Origin: Mycolicibacterium sphagni
GTDB taxonomy: Bacteria; Actinomycetota; Actinomycetes; Mycobacteriales; Mycobacteriaceae
Direction: 5' to 3'
Assembly (NCBI RefSeq): GCF_013337765.1
Contig: NZ_VBSB01000008.1
Span: 372,001 to 436,000 of the forward strand
DNA length: 64,000 nucleotides
The notes under the pieces were generated by a model. The model had not been told where the DNA came from, did not search any database, and saw only the letters and a list, made by a program, of their open reading frames with translations. Shown piece after piece: positions 15,943 to 25,883 of this stretch. The position numbers and the translations under genes are program-made. Position 1 is the stretch's first letter. Each line of letters begins with the position of its first letter.

Positions 15943-16524
15943 TCAGTGCCGCGCGATGGCGTGCCACGCCAGGTCGGCGATGGCGTCGCAGTAGCTCTCT
16001 TCGATCGGGTCCGCGGTGTAGAGGGCGCGCACATTGATCGGGGCCAGCACCAGCTGCATCGCCGCGATCATGTCGACACCGTCCCGTATCTCGCCACGCT
16101 CGACCGCCCGGTCGAACACCAGGCGGATCCCGGTGAACCGTTTCAACCAGAACGTCATCCGGGTGTCGTCGGCGAAGGCGGCGCGGTCGTTGACCACCAT
16201 CGCGCGGAGCAGGCTGCGGCCGGTGTCGGTGTTGACCTGGCGGGCCACCGCGCCGGCCAACGCCTGCAGATCGGTACGCAGGGATCCGGTGTCCGGGGGC
16301 GTGAGGATGTCGTCGCTCCAGTACAGCAGCGCATCCAGGGCAAGCTTGCGCCCATCACCCCAGTACCGGGTGACCAGTGCTTCGTCGATCTTGTGGCGAG
16401 CGCACATCGTCGGGATATCGAAGCGCTCCAGGCCCCACCGGGTCAGTTCGTCGTGGGCGGCTGTCAATACGGTGCGGCGTACCTCGTCTGGGACGTCAGC
16501 GTCTACAAACTCCGAATCGGCGAT
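15943..16524 (-). CDS. TetR family regulator with apparent AUC start codon
   Basis: A TetR-like protein with a degenerate helix-turn-helix (DEVRRTVLTAAHDEL through RYWGDGRKLALDAL) and a helical ligand domain. The frame has no ATG or GTG. The only in-frame TTG (16467) would cut helix 1 in half. An AUC codon at 16524-16522 lies 7 nt after a GGAGG site and restores a full N-terminus (193 residues in all), so I annotate from there. It may be a rare AUC start, a mutated ATG or a sequence error. It sits next to an epoxide hydrolase gene whose promoter region contains an 18-bp palindrome. Confidence 0.65.
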   Translation of the reverse strand: MADSEFVDADVPDEVRRTVLTAAHDELTRWGLERFDIPTMCARHKIDEALVTRYWGDGRKLALDALLYWSDDILTPPDTGSLRTDLQALAGAVARQVNTDTGRSLLRAMVVNDRAAFADDTRMTFWLKRFTGIRLVFDRAVERGEIRDGVDMIAAMQLVLAPINVRALYTADPIEESYCDAIADLAWHAIARH

Positions 16525-16629
16525 TGCTCAACCTCCAATCGGTGTCGGGCTCGCGGACCAGTCAACCACTCCCGCCTGTGCGTCACGACGGGATCGCAGC
16601 GCGAGTTGGTACGCACGCGTGCCAGCCGC

Positions 16630-17778
16630 TCAGAACACCCCGAGGTCCCGAAGTGTGTCGCCGTAGGCGCTGACGTCAGCGGCAAACAGTTCCGGTTGTT
16701 CGAATGCGGCGAAGTGTCCCCCGCGGTCCTGCACGGAGTAATGCACGAGGTTGTACCGGCGTTCCGCCCACACCCGGGGTGTTTGTAACAACTCGAAGGG
16801 ATACACCGCGTACCCCGTCGGGACGTCGACGCGCCCGTGCCAGGCGCTCAGTGCCGAATTACCCGCCCTGGCCGCTTCGCAATACAGGCGCGCTGCAGAC
16901 GTTGCGGTTCCCGTGAGCCAGTACATCATCAGGTTGTCGATGAGGCGATCGGTACGGATCGGCATTCCCTCACGAACATCGCACCAGGCATGGAATTTCT
17001 CCAGGATCCAACCCGCAAGGCCCAGCGGAGAATCGTCGAGCCCGTATCCCAGCGAGTGGGGACGGGTCGATTGAATATCCATGTACGCCGTTCCGTCCGC
17101 AAGCCGCTCGGCCGACGAAACAATCGATGCCAGTTCACTTTCCGTGACTCCATTCATCGTTTCGGCGGGGTCACCGTCGAACGGCGCGAACAGCATGTTG
17201 GTGTGGATGGCGGCCACCCTTGGCCCGAAGTGCTCGCCGAGATGGCGGACCACGAGTGCGCCCCAGTCGCCGCCCTGCGCGAGGTAGCGGTCATAGCCGA
17301 GCTGTGACATGACGTCGTCGGCTGCCGAGGCGACCGTCGCGACGTCGACACCGGGTTGTGTCGTCGGACCCGAGAACCCGTAGCCGGGCATCGACACGGC
17401 GACCACGTGGAACCGTGCGCGCAACAGGGGTAGTACGTCGAGGAATTCGACGATCGAACCCGGCCACCCGTGCATCAGCAACAACGGGATGGCGTCGGCG
17501 TTGTCCGAGCGCACATGCAGCAGGTGCACCCGCTGACCAGCGGCGGACGTGACGTGCGAGCCCCACTGATTGAGCTCGGCTTCCGTCGCCCGCCAGTCGT
17601 AGCCGTCACGCCACCGCTCGACGACCGATCGCAGGAAGGTCTGCTCGGTTCCGTAATCCCATCCGCTTTCCGGCAATTCGGCCGGCCACCGCGCGCCGTC
17701 AAGGCGCCGGCGTAGATCGTCGAGATCCGAATCGGGTACGGCTATCGGAAACGGTGTCACCGTCCGCGTGCTGGTCAT
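16630..17778 (-). CDS. Epoxide hydrolase (microsomal-type, EHN plus alpha/beta hydrolase)
   Basis: This 382-residue protein has an N-terminal epoxide-hydrolase domain (about residues 8-115) followed by an alpha/beta-hydrolase core. The oxyanion motif HGWPGS lies at 103-108, the nucleophile Asp171 in QGGDWGA, and the catalytic His355 in GGHFAAFE. It converts epoxides to vicinal diols through an alkyl-enzyme ester. It is divergent from an MFS gene across a 79-bp gap. An adjacent TetR gene is a possible regulator. The physiological epoxide is unknown. Confidence 0.9.
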   Translation of the reverse strand: MTSTRTVTPFPIAVPDSDLDDLRRRLDGARWPAELPESGWDYGTEQTFLRSVVERWRDGYDWRATEAELNQWGSHVTSAAGQRVHLLHVRSDNADAIPLLLMHGWPGSIVEFLDVLPLLRARFHVVAVSMPGYGFSGPTTQPGVDVATVASAADDVMSQLGYDRYLAQGGDWGALVVRHLGEHFGPRVAAIHTNMLFAPFDGDPAETMNGVTESELASIVSSAERLADGTAYMDIQSTRPHSLGYGLDDSPLGLAGWILEKFHAWCDVREGMPIRTDRLIDNLMMYWLTGTATSAARLYCEAARAGNSALSAWHGRVDVPTGYAVYPFELLQTPRVWAERRYNLVHYSVQDRGGHFAAFEQPELFAADVSAYGDTLRDLGVF

Positions 17779-17803
17779 GGCGCCTCAGGGTAATCCGGCC
17801 CCC

Positions 17804-17821
17804 AACGGGCCCTGGCCCGTT
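17804..17821. promoter_or_regulatory. 18-bp palindrome in divergent epoxide hydrolase/MFS promoter
   Basis: AACGGGCC-CT-GGCCCGTT has perfect 8-bp arms around a 2-bp centre. It lies 26-43 bp upstream of the epoxide hydrolase ATG, next to a TACCCT -10-like element on the minus strand. It could bind the neighbouring TetR protein. High GC content makes chance symmetry somewhat more likely. Confidence 0.45.
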
Positions 17822-17857
17822 ATCGTGCTGGTGACTTCGACTGCGGGAGAACACACT

Positions 17858-19177
17858 TTGCCGACGGGTGATCACATAGCGAACACGTCCCCCCTGCGCC
17901 GGGTGATCACCGGGGCGTCGATCGGAAACGCCGTGGAGTGGTACGACTTCGCGATCTACGGCTTTCTGGCCACGTTCATCTCGGTGAAGTTCTTTCCGCC
18001 GGGCAACGAGACCGCTGCCCTGTTGAATACCTTCGCGATCTTCGCCGCAGCGTTCTTCATGCGGCCGTTGGGCGGCTTCTTCTTCGGCCCACTCGGTGAC
18101 CGCATCGGCAGGCAACGAGTGCTGGCACTGGTGATCCTGTTGATGTCGGGCTCGACGCTGGCCATCGGTCTGCTGCCCACGTATGCCTCCGTCGGTGTCT
18201 TCTCCCCGCTGGGCTTGTTGCTGCTGCGCTGCCTGCAGGGATTCTCCGCAGGCGGTGAATATGGCGGCGGCGCGTGCTATCTCGCGGAGTTCTCATCCGA
18301 TCGCCGCCGCGGTGTTGTGGTTGCCTTCCTGGTGTGGTCGGCGGTGCTGGGTTTCCTGCTCGGTTCGGTCACCGTGACGCTGCTGACGACCGTCCTTCCC
18401 GACGGCGCCATGGCGAGCTACGGCTGGCGGATCCCGTTCCTGCTGGCCGGTCCACTCGGCCTGGTCGGCCTTTACATCCGGCTTCGGCTCGAGGACACCC
18501 CGGCGTTCGCGGAGCTGTCCGAGGCCGATGAGGTCGCCGCTTCGCCGTTGCGGGAGGCTGTCACCAAGGCGTGGGTGCCGATCCTTCAGGTCATCGGCCT
18601 GATGATCATCCACAACGTCGGCTTCTACGTGGTGTTCACTTATCTGCCAACCTATTTCATCAAGACACTGCACTTCTCCAAGACCGCCTCGTTCGTCTCG
18701 ATCACCACGGCCAGCGTCGTCGCGCTGGTACTGATTCTGCCGTTGGGCGCGCTGTCGGACCGGATCGGGCGCCGGCCGTTACTGATCGCCGGTGCGCTCG
18801 GTTTCGCGGTGCTGGCGTATCCGGCGTTCCTGCTGTTGAATTCGGGCTCGCTGGTGACCGCGATCCTGGCGCACTGCCTGCTGGCCGCGATCGAAGCGGT
18901 ATTCGTCTCGGTGTCGCTGGTGACCGCCGCCGAACTGTTCGCCACACGGGTGCGCTACAGCGGCCTGTCGATCGGCTACAACGTGTCGGTGGCGGTGTTC
19001 GGCGGTACGACGCCCTATGTGGTCACCCTTGTGGCCGCACGCACCGGCAACGACTACGCCGCAGGCATTTACGTGGTCACCGCCGCGGTGGTGTCGCTGC
19101 TCGCGGTGCTGACGCTGCGCGAGACCGCCGCCAAACCGCTGCAGACACTGGGGGTTACAGCTCCAGCAGCACCGTGA
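17858..19177 (+). CDS. MFS transporter, metabolite:H+ symporter (ProP/ShiA-like)
   Basis: A 12-helix major facilitator protein of 439 residues. It has the MHS-family start [16 protein letters not shown], the [19 protein letters not shown] loop between helices 2 and 3, and a second [11 protein letters not shown] loop between helices 8 and 9. Family members import osmolytes, shikimate, citrate or other organic acids with protons. TTG 17858 follows a GGGAGA site by 7 nt, whereas longer readings would overlap the divergent epoxide hydrolase. Its 3' end overlaps the dtd gene by 23 bp, tail to tail. Confidence 0.87.
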   Translation: MPTGDHIANTSPLRRVITGASIGNAVEWYDFAIYGFLATFISVKFFPPGNETAALLNTFAIFAAAFFMRPLGGFFFGPLGDRIGRQRVLALVILLMSGSTLAIGLLPTYASVGVFSPLGLLLLRCLQGFSAGGEYGGGACYLAEFSSDRRRGVVVAFLVWSAVLGFLLGSVTVTLLTTVLPDGAMASYGWRIPFLLAGPLGLVGLYIRLRLEDTPAFAELSEADEVAASPLREAVTKAWVPILQVIGLMIIHNVGFYVVFTYLPTYFIKTLHFSKTASFVSITTASVVALVLILPLGALSDRIGRRPLLIAGALGFAVLAYPAFLLLNSGSLVTAILAHCLLAAIEAVFVSVSLVTAAELFATRVRYSGLSIGYNVSVAVFGGTTPYVVTLVAARTGNDYAAGIYVVTAAVVSLLAVLTLRETAAKPLQTLGVTAPAAP

Positions 19178-19586
19178 CGGGGCCGTCGTTGACCAGGGCG
19201 ACCTGCATATCGGCGCCGAACACCCCCGTTTCGACCTGGGCGCCCAATCCCCGGAGGGTCTCCGCGAAGACCGTGACCAGCGGCTCGGCGACCGCACCAG
19301 GGGCGGCCGCATTCCAGGTCGGCCTGCGCCCCTTCGCGGTGTTGGCGTACAGCGTGAACTGACTGACCACCAGGATCGGCGCCCCGATGTCGGCCGCCGA
19401 CTTCTCGTCGTCGAGAATCCGTAACTGCCAGAGCTTTTCAGCCAACCGCCGGGCGATGTCATCGTTGTCCGAATGGGTGACGCCGACCAGGGCCAGCAGG
19501 CCCTGGCCCGGTGGCCGGATTTCGCCGACCACCTCGCCACCCACCGTCACCGACGCTGACGTGACCCGCTGCACCAGCACTCGCAT
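19155..19586 (-). CDS. dtd: D-aminoacyl-tRNA deacylase
   Basis: A 143-residue DTD protein that removes D-amino acids mischarged on tRNA. It has the SQFTLYAN motif in mid-protein and the C-terminal N-x-GPVT motif ([11 protein letters not shown]) that forms the chiral-proofreading pocket together with the Gly-cisPro loop. Length and motifs are standard. It lies 25 nt behind the aldehyde dehydrogenase, so it may be read through from the catabolic operon. Its 3' end overlaps the convergent MFS gene. Confidence 0.93.
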   Translation of the reverse strand: MRVLVQRVTSASVTVGGEVVGEIRPPGQGLLALVGVTHSDNDDIARRLAEKLWQLRILDDEKSAADIGAPILVVSQFTLYANTAKGRRPTWNAAAPGAVAEPLVTVFAETLRGLGAQVETGVFGADMQVALVNDGPVTVLLEL

Positions 19587-19611
19587 GAGTGCCGATGCTA
19601 ACCGCAGCCGG

Positions 19612-21048
19612 CTACTCCGCGGCGCCCGCCGGCGCGTAGCCCAGCACGGCTTTGGACTCCAGGAATTCGTCGAGGCCCTCTTCGCCCCATTCGCGTCCGT
19701 TACCGCTCTGCTTGTAGCCACCGAACGGCGCGCTGATGTCGAACGCGTGGTTGATGGTCACCGCGCCGGCCCGGATCCGCCGCGCCAGTGCGCGCGCCTG
19801 GTCCAGATCGGCTCCTGACACGTATCCGTACAGGCCGTAGTCGGTGTCGTTGCCGATCTCGATGGCCTGATCCAGGTCGTCGTAACCGAGGATGCACACC
19901 ACCGGCCCGAAGATCTCTTCGCGGGCGATCGTCATGTCATTGTTGACGTCGGCGAACACCGTCGGGCGCACGTAATAGCCGGTGGACAGCCCGTCGGGGC
20001 GGCCGGGACCGCCGGCGACCACCGTCGCACCCTCGTCGATGCCCTTCTGGATCAGCCCCTGGACCTTCTCGAACTGGGTGCTGGAGGCCACCGGGCCGAT
20101 CGCCGAACTGTCGGAGAGGTCACCCACCTTCACGCCCTCGGCGGTCGCCTTGGCGACGGTCACGGCCTCGTCGAGGCGTGACTTCGGCACCAGCATCCGC
20201 GACGGCGCGTTACAGCTCTGGCCGGAGTTCACCATCATCACCGAGATACCGGCGGCCACGCTCTGCGCGAAGGCCTCGTCGTCGAGCACGATGTTCGGGC
20301 TCTTGCCGCCGAGTTCCTGGGCCACCCGCTTGACCGTCGGTGCGGCGTTGCGTGCGACCTCGATGCCGGCCCGCGTCGATCCGGTGAACGACACCATGTC
20401 GATGCCGGGATGGCTGGACAGCGCGGTGCCCACACCGGGCCCGTCGCCGAAGACCATGTTGTACACACCGGCGGGCAGCCCGGCGGCGTCGACGACCTCG
20501 GTGAAGATCTGCCCGGAGAACGGCGCCACCTCGGACGGCTTGAGCACCATGGTGCAGCCGGCGGCCAGCGCCGGGAACACCTTGCACGCGATCTGGTTGA
20601 TCGGCCAGTTCCACGGTGTGATGAGCCCGCAGACGCCGATCGGCTCCTTGACCACCATCGTGGCGCCGTGGGGCTCCTCGAAGGAGTAGTTCTTCAGGAC
20701 GTCGATCGCGGTGGCCAGGTGGGCGATACCCATCATGACCTGTGAGTTGGACGCCAGCGACGGCGGCGCTCCCATTTCCTCGTGCACAGCGTCAGCGAGA
20801 TCGCCTGCCCGCTTCTGATACTCGGCCAGGATCGCTTGCAGCACGTCGAGGCGTTCCTCGCGGGTGGACTGCGACCAGGTGTTGAACGCCTTGCGGGCGG
20901 CCTTGACCGCCTTGTCCACATCGGCCGCTGAGCCGATGGCGATCGTGCCGCCGACCTCTTCGAGTGTCGGGTTGTCGACGTCAAGGGTCCGCAGTTCGAC
21001 TGGATCAACCCACTGGCCGTCGATATAAAACTTCAGGTATTCGCGCAT
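19612..21048 (-). CDS. NAD(P)-dependent aldehyde dehydrogenase
   Basis: This 478-residue ALDH-superfamily enzyme oxidises an aldehyde to the acid. Key residues are visible: PWNWP with Asn147, Glu245 in QELGGKS, the nucleophile Cys279 in NSGQSCN, and EEIFGPV later. An AGGAGG site lies 8 nt before ATG 21048. It follows the ThDP-enzyme gene by 27 nt. A ThDP lyase or decarboxylase that releases an aldehyde, followed by an ALDH, is a sensible pair, so its substrate is probably the product of that enzyme. Confidence 0.92.
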   Translation of the reverse strand: MREYLKFYIDGQWVDPVELRTLDVDNPTLEEVGGTIAIGSAADVDKAVKAARKAFNTWSQSTREERLDVLQAILAEYQKRAGDLADAVHEEMGAPPSLASNSQVMMGIAHLATAIDVLKNYSFEEPHGATMVVKEPIGVCGLITPWNWPINQIACKVFPALAAGCTMVLKPSEVAPFSGQIFTEVVDAAGLPAGVYNMVFGDGPGVGTALSSHPGIDMVSFTGSTRAGIEVARNAAPTVKRVAQELGGKSPNIVLDDEAFAQSVAAGISVMMVNSGQSCNAPSRMLVPKSRLDEAVTVAKATAEGVKVGDLSDSSAIGPVASSTQFEKVQGLIQKGIDEGATVVAGGPGRPDGLSTGYYVRPTVFADVNNDMTIAREEIFGPVVCILGYDDLDQAIEIGNDTDYGLYGYVSGADLDQARALARRIRAGAVTINHAFDISAPFGGYKQSGNGREWGEEGLDEFLESKAVLGYAPAGAAE

Positions 21049-21075
21049 AGCAACATCCTCCTAAATCTGAACGAG

Positions 21076-22791
21076 TTATTGGGTGCCTTCGGCGTACCAA
21101 GTCCGGAATCGGTCGTACTTCGGCATCTCCTCGGAGTTGGCCTTCGGGTCGATGCACACATGCACGACACCGACTTTGCCACTGGCGTAGGCGCGGGCGA
21201 TCGCCGGGCCGATCTCGGACTCCTTCTCGACGTACTCGCCGTGGCAGCCGAAACCCTCAGCGATCTTGTCCATCCGGACGTCCTTGCTCCAGTGCACACC
21301 GGGCTGCGGTGAGGGCTGTTCGAAGGTCCGCTTGTACACGCCCACTTCCAGACCCCACTGGTGATCGACGCCGACCACGCACACCAGCGGAAGGTTCTGC
21401 CGGGCCGCGGTCTCCAATTCGGCGATGTGGAACAGGAACGCCGAGTCACTCGTCAGCAGCATCACCGGACGCTTGCCGCCCTCGGCGACCGAGGCTCCCA
21501 CCGCGTAGGGCAGACCCGTGCCGAGATGTCCGAAGTTCTGGTTCCAGATCACGTCGCGGGGTTTGGTCTGCGAGTAGGTCCACTGGAAGATCACGGTCGC
21601 GCCGCCGTCGCGGACCATGATCCCGTCGTCCGTGTACTCGTCGAATGCCTTGGTGGCCTCGACGACGTAGCGCGCCGGGTGGATCGGCGAGCGCCCCGAC
21701 GGCGCCTCCTCGGCCACCCGGGCAAGCTCGGCGGCGTCGGCTTTGATCAAGGTCTCGAGGTTGGCCGACGGCGCACGCGGGGTGTCGCGAAGCGCCTCGA
21801 CGAGTTGCGGCACCACGCCGCGCAGGTCGCCGACCAGCGCCACGTCGACCGGCCGGTTGACGCCGATGGCGGTCGGATCCTGTTCGACGTACACCCATTT
21901 GCGGGTCGCGTTGTTGGCAGCCCAGTGCTGAGTGCGGCCATAGTGCATGGGCTCACCGAGTTCGGTGCCCAGCGCGACGCACAGGTCGGATTCCTCGACG
22001 GCTTCGTTGGCGGCGGGCGAGAACAGGTACGGGAACGTCCGGTCCTGCAGGCCGGGGATGAACGACGTGCCACCCGAGGTCTGGATCACCGGGCAGGCCA
22101 TCAGCTCGGCCAGCTCCTTGACCTCCTGCTGCGTGCGCGAGGTGTGCACACCGTGGCCGACGAGCAACACCGGGCTCTTCGCCTCGCGGATCAACTTCAC
22201 CGCCTCGGCTACCTCGCGGCTACCGGCGCCCTGGTTGACCAGCCGGTAGCTGGACGGCGCGGGCGCGGCATCGACGTCGAGTTCCTCGAGGATCACATGC
22301 GACGGGAACTCGACGTAGGTCGGCCCCGGGGTGCCGGACATCGCCTTGCGGATGGCCTCGTGGATGATCTCGTCGGTCTGGTCGGCGTACTCGATGGAGC
22401 TGCTGTACTTCACCGATGCGGCGAAAAGTGGCTCCTGCTGGACGAATTGGATGCGACCGCGCCGCACTCGTCGCTCGGTCACGCGGGCGCGCTGACCGCC
22501 GAGGAAGATCACCGGCGAGTTCTCCACCAATGCGCACTGGATCGCGCCGGCGATGTTGGCCATTCCCGGGCCGAGTGTGCCGATGCACAAGCCAGGCTTG
22601 CCGGTCATCCGAGAGGCCGCCTCGGCCATGAAGCCTGCGCTCAGCTCGTGGTGCGGCGCCACCACCGACCAGCCGCGCGCCTCGGCCTCGGTGAACATGT
22701 GCACGAAGTTCGGGTCCGGAATGCCGAACAACGTGTTGACGCCCTCGGCCTCGAACAGGTCGAGAATGCGTTTGTAAACCGGTACACCCAT
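21076..22791 (-). CDS. Thiamine-diphosphate enzyme, acetolactate synthase-like (lyase/decarboxylase)
   Basis: A 571-residue ThDP enzyme with N-terminal Pyr domain, central domain and C-terminal PP domain. The cofactor-activating glutamate is Glu49 in HHELSAGFMAE. The metal-binding motif is unusual: SDS replaces GDG (Asp449 kept) and Asp476 replaces the usual Asn 27 residues later. The family includes acetolactate synthase, oxalyl-CoA decarboxylase, 2-hydroxyacyl-CoA lyase and benzoylformate decarboxylase. The adjacent ALDH and CoA enzymes favour an aldehyde-releasing lyase or decarboxylase over biosynthetic acetolactate synthase. An AAGGAG site precedes the ATG by 6 nt. Confidence 0.85.
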   Translation of the reverse strand: MGVPVYKRILDLFEAEGVNTLFGIPDPNFVHMFTEAEARGWSVVAPHHELSAGFMAEAASRMTGKPGLCIGTLGPGMANIAGAIQCALVENSPVIFLGGQRARVTERRVRRGRIQFVQQEPLFAASVKYSSSIEYADQTDEIIHEAIRKAMSGTPGPTYVEFPSHVILEELDVDAAPAPSSYRLVNQGAGSREVAEAVKLIREAKSPVLLVGHGVHTSRTQQEVKELAELMACPVIQTSGGTSFIPGLQDRTFPYLFSPAANEAVEESDLCVALGTELGEPMHYGRTQHWAANNATRKWVYVEQDPTAIGVNRPVDVALVGDLRGVVPQLVEALRDTPRAPSANLETLIKADAAELARVAEEAPSGRSPIHPARYVVEATKAFDEYTDDGIMVRDGGATVIFQWTYSQTKPRDVIWNQNFGHLGTGLPYAVGASVAEGGKRPVMLLTSDSAFLFHIAELETAARQNLPLVCVVGVDHQWGLEVGVYKRTFEQPSPQPGVHWSKDVRMDKIAEGFGCHGEYVEKESEIGPAIARAYASGKVGVVHVCIDPKANSEEMPKYDRFRTWYAEGTQ

Positions 22792-22810
22792 GCGAAACTC
22801 CTTGATTGCT

Positions 22811-23761
22811 CTATAGATAACGTTGGGAAAGTTCTTGGCGATACGACGCGGGCGAGCCGAACAGCGAACGATTCAGCGCGGCCCGTTTGAGGTAGACGTG
22901 GATGCCGCTCTCCCACGTGTAGCCGATGCCGCCGTGCAGTTGCATGGCCTTGCCGACGACATCGACGGCGGCGCTGCACGCGTATGACTTCGCCATCGCT
23001 GCCGGGACACTGGTGTCGGGCCGGTCTTCTGCGATGGCTTGGACTGCGGCACTGACCAGTTGGCGAGAGACGGCGATCGCCACGTGCATATCGGCGCACG
23101 CGTGCTTGACGGCCTGGAATGAGCCGATGGGCCTGCCGAACTGCTCACGCACCTTCACATAGGCGACCGTCGCGGCGAGCATGGCCTCAGCCACCCCGAG
23201 ACTGTCGCAGGCCACCGCGACCGCCGCCCGGTCGCGCACGCGACGGGACTGGGCGTGCGGATCACCGGCGAAGCGGTGCACTTCGGCAACGCCGCCTGCG
23301 GTCACCGCGGCCAGTCGGCGCGTCTCATCCAGGACGGGCTGCGGGGTGACCGTCATGTGCGCCTCGACCACGGTGTCACCGTCGATCATCAAGATCCGAT
23401 CGGCGCCCTCGGCGTCGGGCACGAACTCGAACGGCTCGACGGCGACGGCCACCCGGGTGGCGCCGGAAGCGATATCGGCCAACAACCTGTCGCGAGTATC
23501 GCTGGGCTGCAAGGCGTTCACCACACCGACGGCGAGCACCGCGCTACCGAGGAAGCTGTTCGCGCTCGCCGCATGGCCCATCTCCTCACAGATGACGGCC
23601 ACCTCGGCGAACGTCGCACCGGCGCCGCCGAGGTGCTCGGGCACCTCGAGGCCGACCCAGCCCGCGTCGGCGAGCATGGGCCAGGCGACCGAGGAGTCCT
23701 TGGCCAGCAGGTCACCCGCCACCGAGCGCAGCTCGGCATGGAATTCGGAATAGTCGGCCAT
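22811..23761 (-). CDS. Acyl-CoA dehydrogenase, small subunit type (pair 1)
   Basis: A 316-residue acyl-CoA dehydrogenase homologue, shorter than the usual 380-400. It keeps the C-terminal helical part (REQFGRPIGSFQAVKHACADMH and LHGGIGYTWESGIH) but has a reduced middle domain. Small chains of this kind pair with a larger partner to form heterotetramers, as in the steroid-degrading FadE pairs of actinobacteria. It starts at ATG 23761, overlapping the stop of the large gene (TGATG), which supports co-assembly. Confidence 0.85.
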   Translation of the reverse strand: MADYSEFHAELRSVAGDLLAKDSSVAWPMLADAGWVGLEVPEHLGGAGATFAEVAVICEEMGHAASANSFLGSAVLAVGVVNALQPSDTRDRLLADIASGATRVAVAVEPFEFVPDAEGADRILMIDGDTVVEAHMTVTPQPVLDETRRLAAVTAGGVAEVHRFAGDPHAQSRRVRDRAAVAVACDSLGVAEAMLAATVAYVKVREQFGRPIGSFQAVKHACADMHVAIAVSRQLVSAAVQAIAEDRPDTSVPAAMAKSYACSAAVDVVGKAMQLHGGIGYTWESGIHVYLKRAALNRSLFGSPASYRQELSQRYL

Positions 23762-24966
23762 CAGGCTCTGCCTAATTCTCGCGGTCTCACAAGGCCCCAC
23801 TCGGGACTCGGCTCACGCGGCAGGCCGAGGCCACGTTCGGCGATGATGGTGCGCTGGATCTCGCTGGCGCCGCCCGGGATCGTCCACTCCCAGGAGCCGA
23901 TGAAGTCCAGCAGCCAGAACCCGGATTCCCAGCCGCTGGAGGCCGGTTTGGTGAGTTGGGTGTGGGCGGCCATCCCGCCGATCTCGGTGCCGAAATCGGT
24001 CATCCGCTGCAGCAATTCGCTGTAGTACAGCTTGACCACCGAGGCGTCGGCGGGGCCTGCCGAGCCGGTGTCGTGCTGCTGCACCACGTCCCGGCACAGC
24101 CCGCGCAGGCCGGCGATCTCGATCTCGAACTGCGCCAGGCGGTCGGCGACCCGCGCGTCGTCGATCGGCTGGCAGGCCTGTACCAGCCAGCGGAAGCCCG
24201 CGTTGCCCAGCCGTTCGGCCAGTTCCAGCATCGTCATGCCACGTTCTGCGCCCAGCGTCGCCTGCGCGACCTGCCAGCCCTGGTTCTCCGCGCCGATCAG
24301 GTCGGCGGCCGGGATTTCCACCCCGTCGAGGAAGATCTCACAGAAGTGGGAGTCACCGACCGCGTTGCGGATCGGTCGTACCTCGACGCCCGGACTGGTC
24401 ATATCGAGCAGGAAGTACGAGATGCCCTGCCGCTTCGGGGCTTCAGGGTCGGTGCGGGCCAACAGCAGGCACCAGTCGGCGTGCATTGCCCCACTGGCCC
24501 AGAGCTTTTGACCGTCGACGACAAAATTCTCACCCACCCGTCGCGCGGTGGTGCGCAGGCTGGCCAGATCCGATCCGGCCTCCGGTTCGGAGAACCCCTG
24601 GACCCAGATCTCACCGTCGAGGATCGCGGGCAGATGGCGCTGCCGTTGTTCGTCGGTTCCGGCCACTAACAAGGTCGATGCGGCGTGGTGGATACCGACG
24701 AACGCCAGTACCAGCCGCGGGGCATCGTGGGCGGCCAGTTCGGAATACAGCACGATCTGCTCATCGACCGGCATGCCGCCGCCCCACTGTGCGGGCCAGT
24801 GCGGCACAGCGAAGCCCGCGGCATGCAGTTCGGCGAACCACCCCTTCTGAAAGGCGACGAATTCGGCATCGCTGGCGCCGGTTTGGGTGGCCCGCCAGTC
24901 GGTCGGCACGTGATTCTCACACCACGCGCGTACGCGCTCACGAAACTCGTCGAGTGGCGTGGTCAT
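23761..24966 (-). CDS. Acyl-CoA dehydrogenase, large subunit type (pair 1)
   Basis: A full-length 401-residue acyl-CoA dehydrogenase with the flavin/substrate loop GFSEPEAGSDLASLRTTA near residue 123, QKLWASGA near 153, and a C-terminal GGASEIQRTII. The usual catalytic YEG-Glu position is not evident here, as expected if the small partner (gene at 22811-23761) supplies part of the active site. It overlaps the Gfo/Idh/MocA gene (ATGA) and the small-subunit gene. It should introduce a 2,3 double bond into an acyl-CoA. Confidence 0.88.
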   Translation of the reverse strand: MTTPLDEFRERVRAWCENHVPTDWRATQTGASDAEFVAFQKGWFAELHAAGFAVPHWPAQWGGGMPVDEQIVLYSELAAHDAPRLVLAFVGIHHAASTLLVAGTDEQRQRHLPAILDGEIWVQGFSEPEAGSDLASLRTTARRVGENFVVDGQKLWASGAMHADWCLLLARTDPEAPKRQGISYFLLDMTSPGVEVRPIRNAVGDSHFCEIFLDGVEIPAADLIGAENQGWQVAQATLGAERGMTMLELAERLGNAGFRWLVQACQPIDDARVADRLAQFEIEIAGLRGLCRDVVQQHDTGSAGPADASVVKLYYSELLQRMTDFGTEIGGMAAHTQLTKPASSGWESGFWLLDFIGSWEWTIPGGASEIQRTIIAERGLGLPREPSPEWGLVRPRELGRA

Positions 24967-25883
24967 GATGCGGTGGCCCTCAGCTGATCCATCGTTCGCG
25001 CGACGGCGACCCCGTCGTCGAACGACGGTGCGATCTGAGTTCCGGTGCGCAGCGCCTCAGCCACCTGAGTCAAGAACGACGACAGTGCCGGCGGCGGCGA
25101 CCGCCGGGGTGCGGGCGGAAACTCGAACGTCTCCGGATCCTCACCGGGACGATGCACGACAAGGGTCGTGTCGGCCGTCAATTCGATAGACCCGCCACTA
25201 CCGGTCAGCGTCGCACGCGGGATCGTCGGCACCGCCGCCGCGAAACCGCTGTCATGCGCGGCGGTACACCCGTTGCCCAGTACGAACCATGCCGAATAGC
25301 CGTCCTCCGCGGTCGCTTCTGGCGGTGATCCCTCCATCCGGGTGACTCCCCCGCAGTCGGTGACCTCGCTGCCGAACAGCCACCGGGTGTAGTCGATCAA
25401 ATGCGACCCGTACGCACCGATCCAGCCGCCGCCGAGTTCGCGGTCGTTGATCCACCCGAACTTTCGACCGCGCAGTCCGCTGCCGAAGAACGTCCAGCTC
25501 AGATGCGCGGGAGTGCCGATCGCCCCGGAGTCCGCCAATTCTTTGACCTTCGCCCACGACTCGTTGAAGCGGAACTCGAAGTTCAGGAAGTTCAGGATCC
25601 CGGCCTGGGCCGCACGGTCCCGCATGGCAACGGCCTCGTCGGCGTTTCGCCCGAATGGCTTGTCGCACAACACCGGATGCCCGTTGTCGATCGCCGCCAT
25701 CACGTGATCACGATGCATGAATGGCGGCGAATGCACCGACACCAGGTCGACGTCGGACGCCAGCGCAGCCTTCACCGCCGCCTCGTCGCGGGGGCTCACC
25801 ACCTCGACGTCGAAACCGAGCGCCTGATACGCCGGCGCAGCCGCATACTTGCCGAACCCGGTGCCGATGACGACGACCCTCAT
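24963..25883 (-). CDS. Gfo/Idh/MocA family NAD(P)-dependent oxidoreductase
   Basis: A 306-residue oxidoreductase with an N-terminal Rossmann motif (VVVIGTGFGKYAA) and the family's CDKPFG motif holding the catalytic lysine, followed by the second alpha/beta domain with GGGWIGAYGSHLID. Family members oxidise or reduce cyclic alcohols, sugars and inositols. Here it lies between two acyl-CoA dehydrogenase pairs with 4-nt overlaps on both sides, so it acts in the same pathway, perhaps on a hydroxylated ring intermediate. The substrate is unknown. Confidence 0.83.
   Translation of the reverse strand: MRVVVIGTGFGKYAAAPAYQALGFDVEVVSPRDEAAVKAALASDVDLVSVHSPPFMHRDHVMAAIDNGHPVLCDKPFGRNADEAVAMRDRAAQAGILNFLNFEFRFNESWAKVKELADSGAIGTPAHLSWTFFGSGLRGRKFGWINDRELGGGWIGAYGSHLIDYTRWLFGSEVTDCGGVTRMEGSPPEATAEDGYSAWFVLGNGCTAAHDSGFAAAVPTIPRATLTGSGGSIELTADTTLVVHRPGEDPETFEFPPAPRRSPPPALSSFLTQVAEALRTGTQIAPSFDDGVAVARTMDQLRATAS

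Noticed and set aside
16608..16623. Imperfect palindrome GGTACGCACGCGTGCC between the TetR and epoxide hydrolase genes
   Set aside because: Symmetry is imperfect and the sequence is GC-rich; it is unlike the palindrome at 17804, so it was not listed as an operator.
21361..22890. Plus-strand open frame of about 500 codons opposite the ThDP enzyme
   Set aside because: Composition typical of an antisense shadow; the minus-strand gene has clear motifs.
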